From CAMDTE01 sp034679985 (lineage in GTDB: Bacteria; Bacteroidota; Bacteroidia; Flavobacteriales; Schleiferiaceae), in contig JAXITR010000001.1 in assembly GCA_034679985.1 (NCBI GenBank), forward strand, positions 75,098-139,097: a stretch of 64,000 nt of DNA, given 5' to 3'. A program made the translations under genes and the position numbers. The notes beneath the pieces are model-generated. The model saw nothing but the letters and a program-made list of their open reading frames with translations. It searched no databases and was not told the DNA's origin. Positions 24,785 to 35,425 of this stretch are shown here, piece by piece (position 1 is the stretch's first letter; each line of letters starts with the position of its first letter).

Positions 24785-24796
24785 CTTATTTTACAT
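24768..24796. promoter_or_regulatory. Palindromic operator TTTTACAT-A-ATGTAAAA plus a third half-site
   Basis: A perfect 17-bp palindrome at 24768-24784 is followed by a direct copy of the half-site, TTTTACAT, at 24789-24796. The surroundings are AT-rich in a GC-rich genome. The likely ligand is the XRE protein encoded at 24060-24251. Confidence 0.7.
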
Positions 24797-24900
24797 TTTA
24801 GTGGGGCAAACCAAAAGTCTTCGCCGCACAAATACCCTTCAACCGACGGATGCGCGTCCAATTCCGTACCTTCGGGTCCTCTACCTAATCTTTGAAGACC

Positions 24901-25281
24901 ATGCTTTCAAAACGCACCCTGTACTGGATCGCCACCGGCATCATCGTCGTATTCGAAGGAGTCATGCCGGCCCTGACAGGCACGTCCGAGATGGCCCTAG
25001 CGGGCATGAAGCACTTGGGTTACCCGGAGTACTTTGCCTTGATGCTGGCCACCTTCAAAGTTGTGGGCGTTTTGGCGTTGGCGCTCCCAATGGTGCCCAA
25101 AACCTTGCGCGAATGGGCTTACGGCTGCTTCGTTTTGGAGCTGATTTCCGCCACCTGGAGCCATGCTGCGGTGGACGGCTGGAGCAACGGTCAAACGTAT
25201 TTTCCCTTGGTGATCTTGGGCATCCTGCTGACGTCGTACTTTACCCAAGACGCACGAGGCGCTCAACCCAACGCAGCCTAA
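24901..25281 (+). CDS. DoxX-like family membrane protein
   Basis: 126 residues from ATG 24901; a TTG three codons earlier is an alternative. Four membrane helices carry DoxX-like features: LYWIATGIIVVFEGVMPALTG, then HLGYPEYFALMLATFKVVGV, LPKTLREWAYGCFVLE-type and FPLVILGILLTSYF. Members of this family are small inner-membrane proteins of uncertain function, some linked to quinone or sulfur chemistry. TACCTTCG at 24867-24874 is a possible -7 box, 26 bases upstream. It is divergent from the XRE/membrane-protein unit and convergent with the delta-60 gene. Confidence 0.82.
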   Translation: MLSKRTLYWIATGIIVVFEGVMPALTGTSEMALAGMKHLGYPEYFALMLATFKVVGVLALALPMVPKTLREWAYGCFVLELISATWSHAAVDGWSNGQTYFPLVILGILLTSYFTQDARGAQPNAA

Positions 25282-25294
25282 AGAGGTTTCTTCC

Positions 25295-27418
25295 TCAATG
25301 GCGGACGTGCACCATTCTTTGGGGCGCGTACACCGCACCACTTGCGGAAGACCACTGAAACAGGTACGTGCCAAAGGGCGGTTGGAAGTCCAATTCCGGC
25401 CGGTCCGACGACACTTCTCCGGTAAACACCCGGCGTCCCCAAGCATCAAATAAGGTCAGCGTTCCGGCGCGAAGCACACCCAACTCGGTACGCACCACCA
25501 ACTTGCCGTTCACCGAAACCAGGTGTATGGGAGCGGTACGGTATTCGGGGAATCCGATTCCTTGCTGTACAAAAGCCAAACAATCGGAGGTGTCCACGCA
25601 ACCGGATTCTTCCACACGAACTGCATAAACCCCCGTTTTGGCTGGCATCCAAAATCGGGTGACGGCATTGGGAATCGGAGCGTATGCGCTGTCGCACCGA
25701 AGCCATTGGTACGAAGCCTGCGGACTGTTGTGCGAGGAAGAAAGGGTCACTTCCGGCACGGTGGTGCTGTCCACCAACACCGCATTAGCCAAGCCAAAGA
25801 TCACGTACTGCTGGGTCTGCTGGGAGGCGTTACCGCTGGGGTCCGTAAACGTCCAAACCACATTGTGGGTTCCTGGTGCGGTGATGGTTCCGGGACCGTT
25901 GGTGGTTCCCACCAGTATGCCCGCACAGGCATCCGTGGCATAAGGCGGTGCTGCGAGCGAAACAGTACACAAGCCGGTAACGGTGGGCAAGTTGGCCAAA
26001 TTGGGGACGGGTGCCACGGTGTCTGCCGGTGGGACCACCGCCAACGAAGCACACGTACCCGCACAAGCACCGGTGCCGCGTACCCAAAGAGTAGTGGGTC
26101 CCGTAAGGACCATTTTGATTTGCGCACCTTGGCCTACGACGGCTCCTCCGCAACTGCCGGTGTACCAAGTCCACTGCGCGCTTTGATTGAGGGAACCTGT
26201 AGCCGCGAGCAAAGCCGTGTCTCCAGGGCAGGAGCCATTGAATGTTGCTTGCAGCACGGGAGTGCTGGCCGGGACACAGGGATTGGTGAGCAGCCGTAGA
26301 ATGCGACCCGCATTAACGCCTTGGTACTGGGTGAAAACTCCGCCCAACACAATTTTTCCGTTGGACTGATGTGCGGCGGCGTGGGGATTGCCGTTCAGCC
26401 CGGTGCCTATTGCAAAAGCCGGATCCGGTGTTCCATTGGGCTGCAACCGTACCACAAAGGGTTGGCTGACGCCGTTGAACGTGGTGAACTGCCCGCCCAC
26501 CACAATCCGACCTTGGGCGTCGAGCGCCAGGGCACGCACGGTACTGCTTGCGCCTGTTCCGGGGCCAAACGTCGGGTCCAAATTGCCGTTGGCGAGCAGG
26601 CGCGCGATGCGCACGGCGGGCTGGCCGTTGTACGTGGTAAAGCTTCCGCCTACCAAGAGTTTGCCGTCCGGCTGCTCCAACAGAACTTCTACCGGTCCGT
26701 TGAAACCGACGGCCGTGTGGAAGGAGGTGTCCAGAGTGCCGTTGCTGTGGAGCCGAACCAGTCGACCGGCAGCCGCGCCTCCAAACGACGAAAAACTGCC
26801 CCCCAAATACACTTGGTGGTTGGGGCGAATCAGTATGCATCGGGACAATGGTGTTCCGCTGGGGTAGGTGAATGCGGGGTCCAACGCCCCACTCGAAGTG
26901 AGTACGGCGTAGGTTGGGACGGGCGTTCCGTTGTACTGACTCAAATACCCGGTAATGCCGATGCGACCGTTGGACTCAGAAATGCCGGTAATTTCGTTGT
27001 TCGCCCCCGCGCCCACTTGGAACGACGGGTCCAAGGCACCGTTGGAGTCCAATCGAGCGAGGTTCTTGCGTGCAGCGCCTTGAATGTTGTCGAACAAGCC
27101 TCCAATCAACAAACGTTTGTTGGGCTGAAGTGCACTGCCGCGGATCGGTCCGTCCACACCCAAGGCTTGCGAACCCTGCCACGTGGGGTCCGTACTTCCG
27201 GTGGGCAACAACCGCACGGTTCGCAGCGCGGGAATTCCGTTGAACGTGGTAAACTCCCCCGTTACATAAATGCGATCCGATGCATCCACATGCAGGTTAC
27301 GCACGGTTTGGTTGGCCCCGTTTCCCACCAGGAACGAGAGATCGCGATTCCCGGCTTGCCCTGCTGCCGATAACGTTGCACCCAAGGCGCATCCCAGGAG
27401 GAAAATTCGCATACTCAT
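25295..27418 (-). CDS. Delta-60 repeat (beta-propeller-like) protein with T9SS sorting domain
   Basis: 707 residues. A signal peptide (IFLLGCALGATLSAAGQA) is followed by about seven delta-60 repeats of ~50 residues, each with the pattern xxxGGxFTTFNGxxxxRxxRLxxNGxxDPxF (residues about 25-385). A Cys-rich Ig/HYR-like region comes next (about 390-545, VVPPADTVAPVPNL, TFTDPSGNASQQTQ). A type A T9SS C-terminal domain closes the chain (LTLFDAWGRRVFTGE to APQRMVHVRH). It is exported to the surface; delta-60 proteins are of unknown function, possibly adhesive. TAACTTTA just upstream of 27418 is a weak -7 candidate. Confidence 0.88.
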   Translation of the reverse strand: MSMRIFLLGCALGATLSAAGQAGNRDLSFLVGNGANQTVRNLHVDASDRIYVTGEFTTFNGIPALRTVRLLPTGSTDPTWQGSQALGVDGPIRGSALQPNKRLLIGGLFDNIQGAARKNLARLDSNGALDPSFQVGAGANNEITGISESNGRIGITGYLSQYNGTPVPTYAVLTSSGALDPAFTYPSGTPLSRCILIRPNHQVYLGGSFSSFGGAAAGRLVRLHSNGTLDTSFHTAVGFNGPVEVLLEQPDGKLLVGGSFTTYNGQPAVRIARLLANGNLDPTFGPGTGASSTVRALALDAQGRIVVGGQFTTFNGVSQPFVVRLQPNGTPDPAFAIGTGLNGNPHAAAHQSNGKIVLGGVFTQYQGVNAGRILRLLTNPCVPASTPVLQATFNGSCPGDTALLAATGSLNQSAQWTWYTGSCGGAVVGQGAQIKMVLTGPTTLWVRGTGACAGTCASLAVVPPADTVAPVPNLANLPTVTGLCTVSLAAPPYATDACAGILVGTTNGPGTITAPGTHNVVWTFTDPSGNASQQTQQYVIFGLANAVLVDSTTVPEVTLSSSHNSPQASYQWLRCDSAYAPIPNAVTRFWMPAKTGVYAVRVEESGCVDTSDCLAFVQQGIGFPEYRTAPIHLVSVNGKLVVRTELGVLRAGTLTLFDAWGRRVFTGEVSSDRPELDFQPPFGTYLFQWSSASGAVYAPQRMVHVRH

Positions 27419-27487
27419 GGATTAAAGTTAGGCCAATTCCGAAACACGGCACTTTTCATTGCATGCCGTACGTCTTGGGGCCCTCAA

Positions 27488-29035
27488 TTACAACGGCTCG
27501 TTTCCGTGCTTTTTGCGCGGATTCTTGACGGCCTTATTTTCCAAGAGCGCAAAAGCTTCCAACAAGCGAATGCGCGTTTGGCTGGGGAGGATGACTTCGT
27601 CCACGTAACCGCGCGCGGCGGCGCCGTAGGGGTTGGCAAACGCCTCGGCGTATTCGGCTTCCTTCTGGGCCCAGGTTTCGGCCGGATTGCTGCTGGCCTC
27701 AATTTCCTTCTTGAAAATGATTTCCGCAGCACCTTTGGCGCCCATTACGGCAATCTCCGCAGTGGGCCACGCAAAGTTGAGGTCAGCCCCAATGTGCTTG
27801 GAGTTCATGACGTCGTAGGCACCGCCGTAGGCCTTGCGGGTAATGACGGTAATGCGCGGGACGGTGGCTTCCGCAAAGGCGTAAAGCAGTTTGGCGCCGT
27901 TGGTGATGATGGCGTTCCACTCTTGGTCCGTGCCGGGCAGGAAGCCGGGAACGTCTTCAAGCACCAACAAAGGAATGTTGAAGGCGTCGCAAAAACGCAC
28001 AAAACGCGCTGCCTTTTGGGAGGATTTGATGTCCAAGACGCCCGCGAGAAAGGCCGGCTGGTTGGCTACGATGCCAATGGAACGACCGCCCAGTCGGGCA
28101 AATCCCACCACAATATTTTCCGCAAATTCACGGTGCACTTCAAAGAAAGAGGCGTCGTCCACCAATCCATCAACGACCGCGCGCATGTCGTACGGGGCGT
28201 TGGCGTTTTCCGGGATGACGGCGTCCAGGGCCGGGCGCGATTCGTCGGACGGCGTGTAGTCCCACCGCGGAGGAAGTTCCTGGCAGTTCTGCGGGAGGTA
28301 GGACAGCAACGTACGGAAACCGTCCAGCAGTTCGCGTTCGTTGGGGTAGGTAAAATGCGTGACGCCGCTTTTGCTGGCGTGGGTAAAGGCGCCGCCCAAT
28401 TCCTCGGAGGTCACCTCCTCGTGGGTCACCGTTTTCACGACGTTGGGGCCGGTGACAAACATGTAACTGCTGCCCTCCACCATGCCGATGAAGTCCGTCA
28501 GGGCGGGGGAATAAACAGCTCCTCCGGCGCAAGGGCCCAGGATGGCGCTCAACTGGGGAATGACGCCGCTGGCGCGGGTGTTTCGGTAGAAAATATCCGC
28601 GTAACCGCCCAGCGAAACCACGCCCTCTTGGATGCGTGCACCGCCGGAATCGTTGAGGCCGATGACGGGAACCCCATTGTCCATGGCCAGGTCCATGATT
28701 CGGCAAATTTTCTGCGCGTGGGCCTCCGCCAGCGATCCGCCCAAAACGGTGAAGTCTTGCGCAAAAACAAACACTTTGCGGCCGTCCACCAAACCGTAAC
28801 CGGTCACCACGCCGTCGCCCAGGAATTTCTGCTGGTCCAGACCAAACAGGGTGCTGCGGTGCTCCACCAATCGGCCAATTTCCACGAAGGAATTGGGATC
28901 CAAGAAGAGCTCAATGCGCTCGCGCGCGGTCAATTTTCCTTTGGCGTGCTGGGCGTCGATACGGGCTTGACCGCCGCCCAACTGGGCCTGCGCGTTCAAG
29001 TCCTTCAACCGGTCGAGGGGGGATTTTTGAGCCAT
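27488..29035 (-). CDS. Acyl-CoA carboxylase carboxyltransferase subunit (PccB-like)
   Basis: 515 residues from the ATG at 29035 (MAQKSPLDRLKDL). It carries the two crotonase-like halves of the carboxyltransferase family: ARERIELFLDPNSFVEIGRL, GGSLAEAHAQKICRIMD, NDSGGARIQEGV, GPCAGGAVYSPALTDF, VPGFLPGTDQE and ITRKAYGGAYDVMNSKHIGAD. It transfers carboxyl from biotin to propionyl-CoA or a related acyl-CoA. The acetyl-CoA type AccD has a zinc finger, and that is absent here. No biotin carboxylase is adjacent; an accC lies at 63354-64000. An exact -33/-7 promoter lies 4 bases before the ATG, predicting a leaderless mRNA. Confidence 0.93.
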   Translation of the reverse strand: MAQKSPLDRLKDLNAQAQLGGGQARIDAQHAKGKLTARERIELFLDPNSFVEIGRLVEHRSTLFGLDQQKFLGDGVVTGYGLVDGRKVFVFAQDFTVLGGSLAEAHAQKICRIMDLAMDNGVPVIGLNDSGGARIQEGVVSLGGYADIFYRNTRASGVIPQLSAILGPCAGGAVYSPALTDFIGMVEGSSYMFVTGPNVVKTVTHEEVTSEELGGAFTHASKSGVTHFTYPNERELLDGFRTLLSYLPQNCQELPPRWDYTPSDESRPALDAVIPENANAPYDMRAVVDGLVDDASFFEVHREFAENIVVGFARLGGRSIGIVANQPAFLAGVLDIKSSQKAARFVRFCDAFNIPLLVLEDVPGFLPGTDQEWNAIITNGAKLLYAFAEATVPRITVITRKAYGGAYDVMNSKHIGADLNFAWPTAEIAVMGAKGAAEIIFKKEIEASSNPAETWAQKEAEYAEAFANPYGAAARGYVDEVILPSQTRIRLLEAFALLENKAVKNPRKKHGNEPL

Positions 29036-29039
29036 GGGG

Positions 29040-29071
29040 CAAAGGTACAACGAGAGGAACCGATGCCCAAA
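29040..29071 (-). promoter_or_regulatory. Promoter of the carboxyltransferase gene, TTTG-N20-TACCTTTG
   Basis: Both elements match exactly on the minus strand: TTTG at 29071-29068 and TACCTTTG at 29047-29040. Only four bases (CCCC on the coding strand) separate the -7 box from the ATG at 29035. Confidence 0.8.
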
Positions 29072-29098
29072 GTTAAATGTTTATTTTTCCAACCTTTT

Positions 29099-29130
29099 TT
29101 TGTTGGATTAGAATACAATTTATAAATTTG
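29099..29130 (+). promoter_or_regulatory. Promoter of the XRE-Panacea gene, TTTG-N20-TAAATTTG
   Basis: TTTG at 29099-29102 and TAAATTTG at 29123-29130 match exactly. TTTATAAA at 29119-29126 is a palindrome at the centre of a nearly symmetric ACAA...TTTGT element, possibly an autoregulatory site. Four bases separate the box from the GTG start. Confidence 0.75.
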
Positions 29131-29134
29131 TAGT

Positions 29135-29929
29135 GTGAAAAACGAAACCGAACAAAATCTTGGGGCGGCTCTTACCGCTTGGCGCAAAAAGTATGCACTA
29201 TCGCAAGATCAAGTCGCTGGAATTATGGGGGTTGCACGGACGGCTGTGGTTCAAATTGAAGGCGGAGGAAGGCAGTTAGGTTTGTATGAAGCGCGCGCCT
29301 TGGCACACTACTACGGCATTCCCTTGGATGCCTTGTTCTTTCCGCCTTCCGAAACGGACAATCGCACAGGACTTTTGAACGAACCCACAGCGACCTATGC
29401 GCCTGTTCTCCCATCGGAACGAACGGTGTCTGCTTGGAATCCGGCCGCTTTCGCAGAGGCCATACTCTTCCTATTGGAATCAATCGGGCCTGCTAACGGT
29501 TTGAACGAATCGACGGCGCTCCTATTAGCCTATTTGTCTGATTTCGAACACTACGCGCGATACGAGACCGGGATTACGGGAGCCAAATACCTCAAAACGG
29601 GTCCCTCCACTTTAACGCTTTCCAACCGAAAAGTCTTGGATGAGTTGTACGCCAGCGGGCGCGTGCAACGTCTTGCCGATGGTCCAAACAAAGGTGGTTC
29701 TGCGCGGTTGCTTGCATGGGATCAGGCCAACCCGCGGCTGTTAATCGGTACTGCTTTTTGGGTATTATCCAACACTGCCCGGCGATTTGGCCATTTTTCG
29801 CCTGAAGAACTTAGCGCACTCGTGGAAACCGACGTGCCCTTAAAAGGAGCCGCCATCGGCTCTGAGCTCAACTACGAGCTGGCTTTTTACCGGTTACCGC
29901 CTTTTTATTCGCCCATTCATGAAGAATGA
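29135..29929 (+). CDS. XRE-Panacea antitoxin-like protein
   Basis: 264 residues starting with GTG at 29135. Residues 8-70 are an XRE helix-turn-helix (ALSQDQVAGIMGVARTAVVQ). Residues about 105-255 match the Panacea (DUF4065/SocA-like) domain: LLAYLSDFEHYARYETGITG, KYLKTGPSTLTLSNRKVLDE and NTARRFGHFSPEELS. Panacea proteins are antitoxins that neutralise many unrelated toxins encoded next to them; the HTH gives autoregulation. The promoter is exact and 4 bases upstream, so the mRNA is probably leaderless. The downstream partner at 29919 appears broken, leaving the antitoxin possibly orphaned. Domain assignment is by motif recognition. Confidence 0.75.
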   Translation: MKNETEQNLGAALTAWRKKYALSQDQVAGIMGVARTAVVQIEGGGRQLGLYEARALAHYYGIPLDALFFPPSETDNRTGLLNEPTATYAPVLPSERTVSAWNPAAFAEAILFLLESIGPANGLNESTALLLAYLSDFEHYARYETGITGAKYLKTGPSTLTLSNRKVLDELYASGRVQRLADGPNKGGSARLLAWDQANPRLLIGTAFWVLSNTARRFGHFSPEELSALVETDVPLKGAAIGSELNYELAFYRLPPFYSPIHEE

Positions 29930-30025
29930 CCTTTGGCTTGCCGATCCCCGTTTTTTGAAGGATATCAAACGCCACGAACGCAAATGGAAAACGGTATCGA
30001 ACGCGAGCCCTCTAAATGATCCCGA

Positions 30026-31818
<1,793 letters not shown>

Positions 31819-31822
<4 letters not shown>

Positions 31823-33027
31823 GCGAATAAGGAACGCAGACGGTGCAGTAAAGGTTCTATATCAGTGAGGCGAAGGGTTCCAACGGAGAGGCGGAACCAG
31901 GGGCTGGTGGCGGAGGCGCCGAAGGCGCCGAACGGCACCAGGGCGATGCCGGCGTCGTTCAGTAAACGAGCGGTGGCGTTGGGCAAATCCACCCGCACGG
32001 ACAAATAAATGGCTCCTTGCGGGGCAATGGAATCCACGGGGAGACCTTCGGCCTTCAAGGCTTGGAACCCGGCGTGGAGCGCCAACAAGCGTTCCAGGGA
32101 AGCCTTTTGAATCACCCGAACGTCCTGATCCGCCTGCGGAGTCCCCAGGTAACGCGCCACCGCCACTTGTTCGGGCTTGGGAGCCCATGCGCCCAAGTGG
32201 CCCAGGAGGGTTTTCATTTTGGCGATCAGGGGAGCAGGACCCACGGACCAGCCCACGCGTACGCCCGTGGCGGCAAAGCTCTTGGAAATGCCGTCCACGT
32301 ACACCGTAAACTCCTTCATTTCTGGGCGCAGGCCCACCGGATGCACGTGCGCGGTGTCGTCGCCGGTGAGGGTCCAGTACATTTGGTCGTACAACACGAG
32401 AACCGGGCGTCTGCCGCTGTTGGCCCGACGTCGGTTTTCCTCCAGCACGGCGTCGCACAAGGCGCCCAAACCGTCGGCCGTAAAGACCGTTCCGGTGGGG
32501 TTCAAGGGCGAGCACAAAGCCAATAAACTGGCGGTTTCCAAGGTGGGAAGAACCTGTTCCGGCGTGGGCATGAAGCCGTTTTCCGGCAGCGCTTCCAGTT
32601 CCACGGGGGTTCCCCCCACGAGGTAGGTGTAGTGGTTGTTGTTCCAACTGGGCACGGGGTACACCACGTGTTCGCCCGGATTCACCCACGCTTGGTAAAT
32701 GGCGTAGATCAAAGGCCTGCCGCCCCCGGCCACCAGAACTTCGGTGTTGGGGTTGCACGGCAACTGCAAAGCATCCGCGTACCATTGGGCAATGGCGGCC
32801 CGAAGCGGCGCAATGCCGTCCGCAGGTGGGTAGTTGGTTTCGCCCGCGCGGTAAGCCGCTTGAATGCCTTCGGACAGTGCCTCAGGCAACGGGAAAACCG
32901 CGGGATCAAAGTCGCCAATCGTTAAATTGAGGATGTCTTTTCCCTGCGCTTTGAGCGCGTTGATTTCTCCAGCGAGTTTGATGATCTCGCTGCCAATCAA
33001 ATGGGCGGCTTTGTTGGATACTTGCAT
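31819..33027 (-). CDS. Class I/II pyridoxal-phosphate aminotransferase
   Basis: 402 residues. Fold type I aminotransferase with the Schiff-base Lys249 in DGISKSFAATGVRVGW, the SPLNPTGT cofactor loop (about 173-180) and the VLYDQMYWTLT segment. It belongs to the aspartate/aromatic aminotransferase group (aspC/patA-like). It probably transfers amino groups between aspartate or a related amino acid and 2-oxoglutarate; the exact donor is not clear. The -7 box TACCTTTG (33046-33053) is 18 bases upstream of the ATG. It forms a two-gene operon with lepA, which is a positional, not functional, association. Confidence 0.9.
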
Positions 33028-33045
33028 GGCGTTCTAATGAAGGTG

Positions 33046-33053
33046 CAAAGGTA
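33046..33053 (-). promoter_or_regulatory. -7 box TACCTTTG of the aminotransferase-lepA operon
   Basis: Exact match to TAnnTTTG on the minus strand, 18 bases from the ATG at 33027. No -33 TTTG at the usual distance. Confidence 0.55.
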
Positions 33054-33113
33054 CCAAATCCCTGCCGGACGGCCTTGGAGAATTGAGTGCCACGGTAGAC
33101 ACAACCGGCGCAC

Positions 33114-33148
33114 CAAAAAAAGAGGCCGCCTCGTGCGAGGCGGCCTCT
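33114..33148 (-). terminator. Intrinsic terminator after the S46 peptidase
   Basis: A perfect 13-bp stem (arms 33121-33133 and 33136-33148, core GAGGCCGCCTCG) followed on the minus strand by seven T. It lies about 49 bases past the peptidase stop. Confidence 0.85.
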
Positions 33149-33196
33149 TAAAACAGGGGCTGCGCGGCCGCTGGGGGCCGCAAACCGTACATTCGT

Positions 33197-35350
33197 TTAC
33201 TTCACCAACGTCATCTCCTGCACCAGGTGACCGGCGCCGGCGTACTTGTCGATGATGAACAAAACGTAGCGGATGTCGCACGAGATGGTGCGCTGCAGCT
33301 GCGTTTCAAAGAAAATATCGCCGCTCATGGCTTCCCAGTTGCCGTCGAACGCCGTTCCAATCAACTCGCCGCGGGCGTTGATCACCGGAGAGCCGGAGTT
33401 GCCGCCCGTGATGTCGTTGTTGGAAATGAAGCCCACGGGCAATTCGCCCGCTGCGTTGGCGTAGATGCCGTAGTCCTTGGCGTCGTACAGCGCCTTCAGT
33501 TTGGCGGGTACCTCAAATTCTGGGTTGCTGTTGTCCATTTTCTGCATCACGCCTTCCAGGGTGGTGTAGTGCTTGAACGTCACGCCGTCTTTGGGCTGGT
33601 AGCTGCCCACCTTGCCGTACGTCATGCGCATGGTGGAGTTGGCGTCTGGCGCCCACTTCTTCTCCGGCATCATTTCGCGTACCGCAGCGGACCACTGGCG
33701 GTAGGCCAATGCCTTCTTGTCTGCCGTTGCCTTGCGCGCTTTGGCACCGCCCGTGCGGATATCCCAAATTTGCTTCATGGCCTGGCCCAACAAATCGCTC
33801 TCAACAGACGCCAACGTGGGATTGGCCGCCCAGGCCTCGTAGCGTGCAGCGTCGGTAAATACCGATGAGCTGTACACTTTTGATGCAAAATTCGCAAACG
33901 AACCGTGCTCGGCGTTGACTTTAGTCAGGAAGGCAGGAAGTTGGTCTGCGGGAACGTTTTTCGCCCACATTTCCCACAAAATGGCCATCATTTCCTGGTC
34001 CGACGCCGCGTGGAACTCCGCAAAAAATCCGGCTCCACCCTCTTTCAACGATGCGGCCAATTTGGCTACATCGTCTGCGGAGGCATCTTTCTTCAACATG
34101 GCCAAACGGCGGTAGGCGGTCAAGGCCAACATGGGGGCCGCAGGGCCGCGCAAACCGGCTTCGTTCGCATAGACGTCGCCCACCACGGTGGGGTCAGACT
34201 CCTGATAGGACTCCGCCAACAACTGCATGGTGTTGCCGTACTTCGCTTGGCGTGCGGGGTCTTGCGCCACCCACGTGCGGAAACGGTTTTCCAAAGCGGC
34301 CTTCTTGTCGAAAACCTTGTTGTTTTTGAGCTGCTCGGTTTGGCCGATGAAGTACTTCCAGTAGTTGGCGGTCTGCGCGTAGTTTGCGGACAACATGATT
34401 TCCACCTTCTTGTCCGCATTCATGTACTTCTTCATGGTCTTGAGCTTCGCGTCGCGAATGGTCACCACCGTGGGGTTGTACTTGTCGATGGCCTGCTGCA
34501 CGCCCCACGAGCTGAGGTAGCGGTTGGTGCGGCCTGGGTAACCAAAAACCATGGTGAAGTCGCCGTCTTCCACGCCGCGCAAGCTCACGGGCAAGTGGTG
34601 CTTGGGCTTCAAGGGAACGTTGGCGGGATCAAAGCCCTTGGAAGGGGTACCGTCGGCGTTCATGTACACGCGGAACATGCTGAAGTCGCCGGTGTGGCGG
34701 GGCCACATCCAGTTGTCGGTATCGCCGCCGTACTTGCCTACGCTGCTGGGCGGTGCGCCCACCAAACGCACGTCGTTGAAGGTGTTGTAGACAAACAGGT
34801 AGAACTCGTTGCCGTGGTAAAAGGACTCCACCGACGCGTTGTAGGTAGTGCCTTCGGTTGCTTTTTTGGTCAATTCAGACGCTGCTTTGGCGATGGCCGC
34901 GCGGCGCTCGTCTTCCGACATGCCGGCCGTCAGCTGGGCGTTGATTTGTGCGGAAACGTCTTCCATGCGCACCAAAAAGGCCGCGTACAAACCGGGGTTG
35001 GGAAGCTCTTGCTCCTTGTTCATGGCCCAAAAGCCGTCGTCCAAGTAGTTGTGTTCCACCGTGGAATGCGTTTGGATGGCGTCGTAGCCGCAGTGGTGGT
35101 TGGTCAGCAACAAGCCCTGCGAAGAAATAACTTCGCCGGTGCAAAATCCGCCGAAGGAAACGATGGCGTCCTTCAGGGAGCCGTGGTTTACGTCGTACAG
35201 ATCTTTGGCGGACAACTTCAGTCCGGCCTTGCGCATGTCTTGGTAGTTGAGCTTCTGCATCAAGAGCGGAAGCCACATGCCTTCGTCGGCCCGAACGGCC
35301 GTGGGCAATGCCAGGACCAGGGCGAGTAGGAGGGAGAGGAATCTTTTCAT
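33197..35350 (-). CDS. S46 dipeptidyl-peptidase, DPP7-like
   Basis: 717 residues from ATG 35350 (MKRFLSLLLALVLALPTAVR signal peptide); the longer open frame upstream is antisense to the glucosidase gene and is rejected. The S46 catalytic set is visible: His in TNHHCGYD (85-90), Asp in GGDTDNWMWPRHTGDFS, and nucleophile Ser652 in GGNSGSPVI. It removes N-terminal dipeptides from peptides in the periplasm. The residue 18 after the nucleophile is Gly670 (FDGNWEAMSGD). In P. gingivalis enzymes this position is Gly in DPP7 (hydrophobic P1) and Arg in DPP11 (acidic P1), so DPP7-type specificity is predicted. The promoter box TAACTTTG lies 6 bases before the ATG. Confidence 0.93.
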   Translation of the reverse strand: MKRFLSLLLALVLALPTAVRADEGMWLPLLMQKLNYQDMRKAGLKLSAKDLYDVNHGSLKDAIVSFGGFCTGEVISSQGLLLTNHHCGYDAIQTHSTVEHNYLDDGFWAMNKEQELPNPGLYAAFLVRMEDVSAQINAQLTAGMSEDERRAAIAKAASELTKKATEGTTYNASVESFYHGNEFYLFVYNTFNDVRLVGAPPSSVGKYGGDTDNWMWPRHTGDFSMFRVYMNADGTPSKGFDPANVPLKPKHHLPVSLRGVEDGDFTMVFGYPGRTNRYLSSWGVQQAIDKYNPTVVTIRDAKLKTMKKYMNADKKVEIMLSANYAQTANYWKYFIGQTEQLKNNKVFDKKAALENRFRTWVAQDPARQAKYGNTMQLLAESYQESDPTVVGDVYANEAGLRGPAAPMLALTAYRRLAMLKKDASADDVAKLAASLKEGGAGFFAEFHAASDQEMMAILWEMWAKNVPADQLPAFLTKVNAEHGSFANFASKVYSSSVFTDAARYEAWAANPTLASVESDLLGQAMKQIWDIRTGGAKARKATADKKALAYRQWSAAVREMMPEKKWAPDANSTMRMTYGKVGSYQPKDGVTFKHYTTLEGVMQKMDNSNPEFEVPAKLKALYDAKDYGIYANAAGELPVGFISNNDITGGNSGSPVINARGELIGTAFDGNWEAMSGDIFFETQLQRTISCDIRYVLFIIDKYAGAGHLVQEMTLVK

Positions 35351-35356
35351 AGGGAT

Positions 35357-35364
35357 CAAAGTTA
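35357..35364 (-). promoter_or_regulatory. -7 box TAACTTTG of the S46 peptidase gene
   Basis: Exact TAnnTTTG match with 6 bases to the ATG at 35350, implying little or no 5' leader. Confidence 0.6.
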
Positions 35365-35425
35365 AGGTGCAAATGCAAACGGAGGTATTGGAGCTCCGGG
35401 GGCACCTTCCGTACCTTGGTGCGCC

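Noticed and set aside
27506..29125. 539-codon plus-strand frame opposite the carboxyltransferase gene
   Set aside because: The minus strand has a full-length, motif-complete carboxyltransferase with an exact promoter; the plus frame is its shadow.
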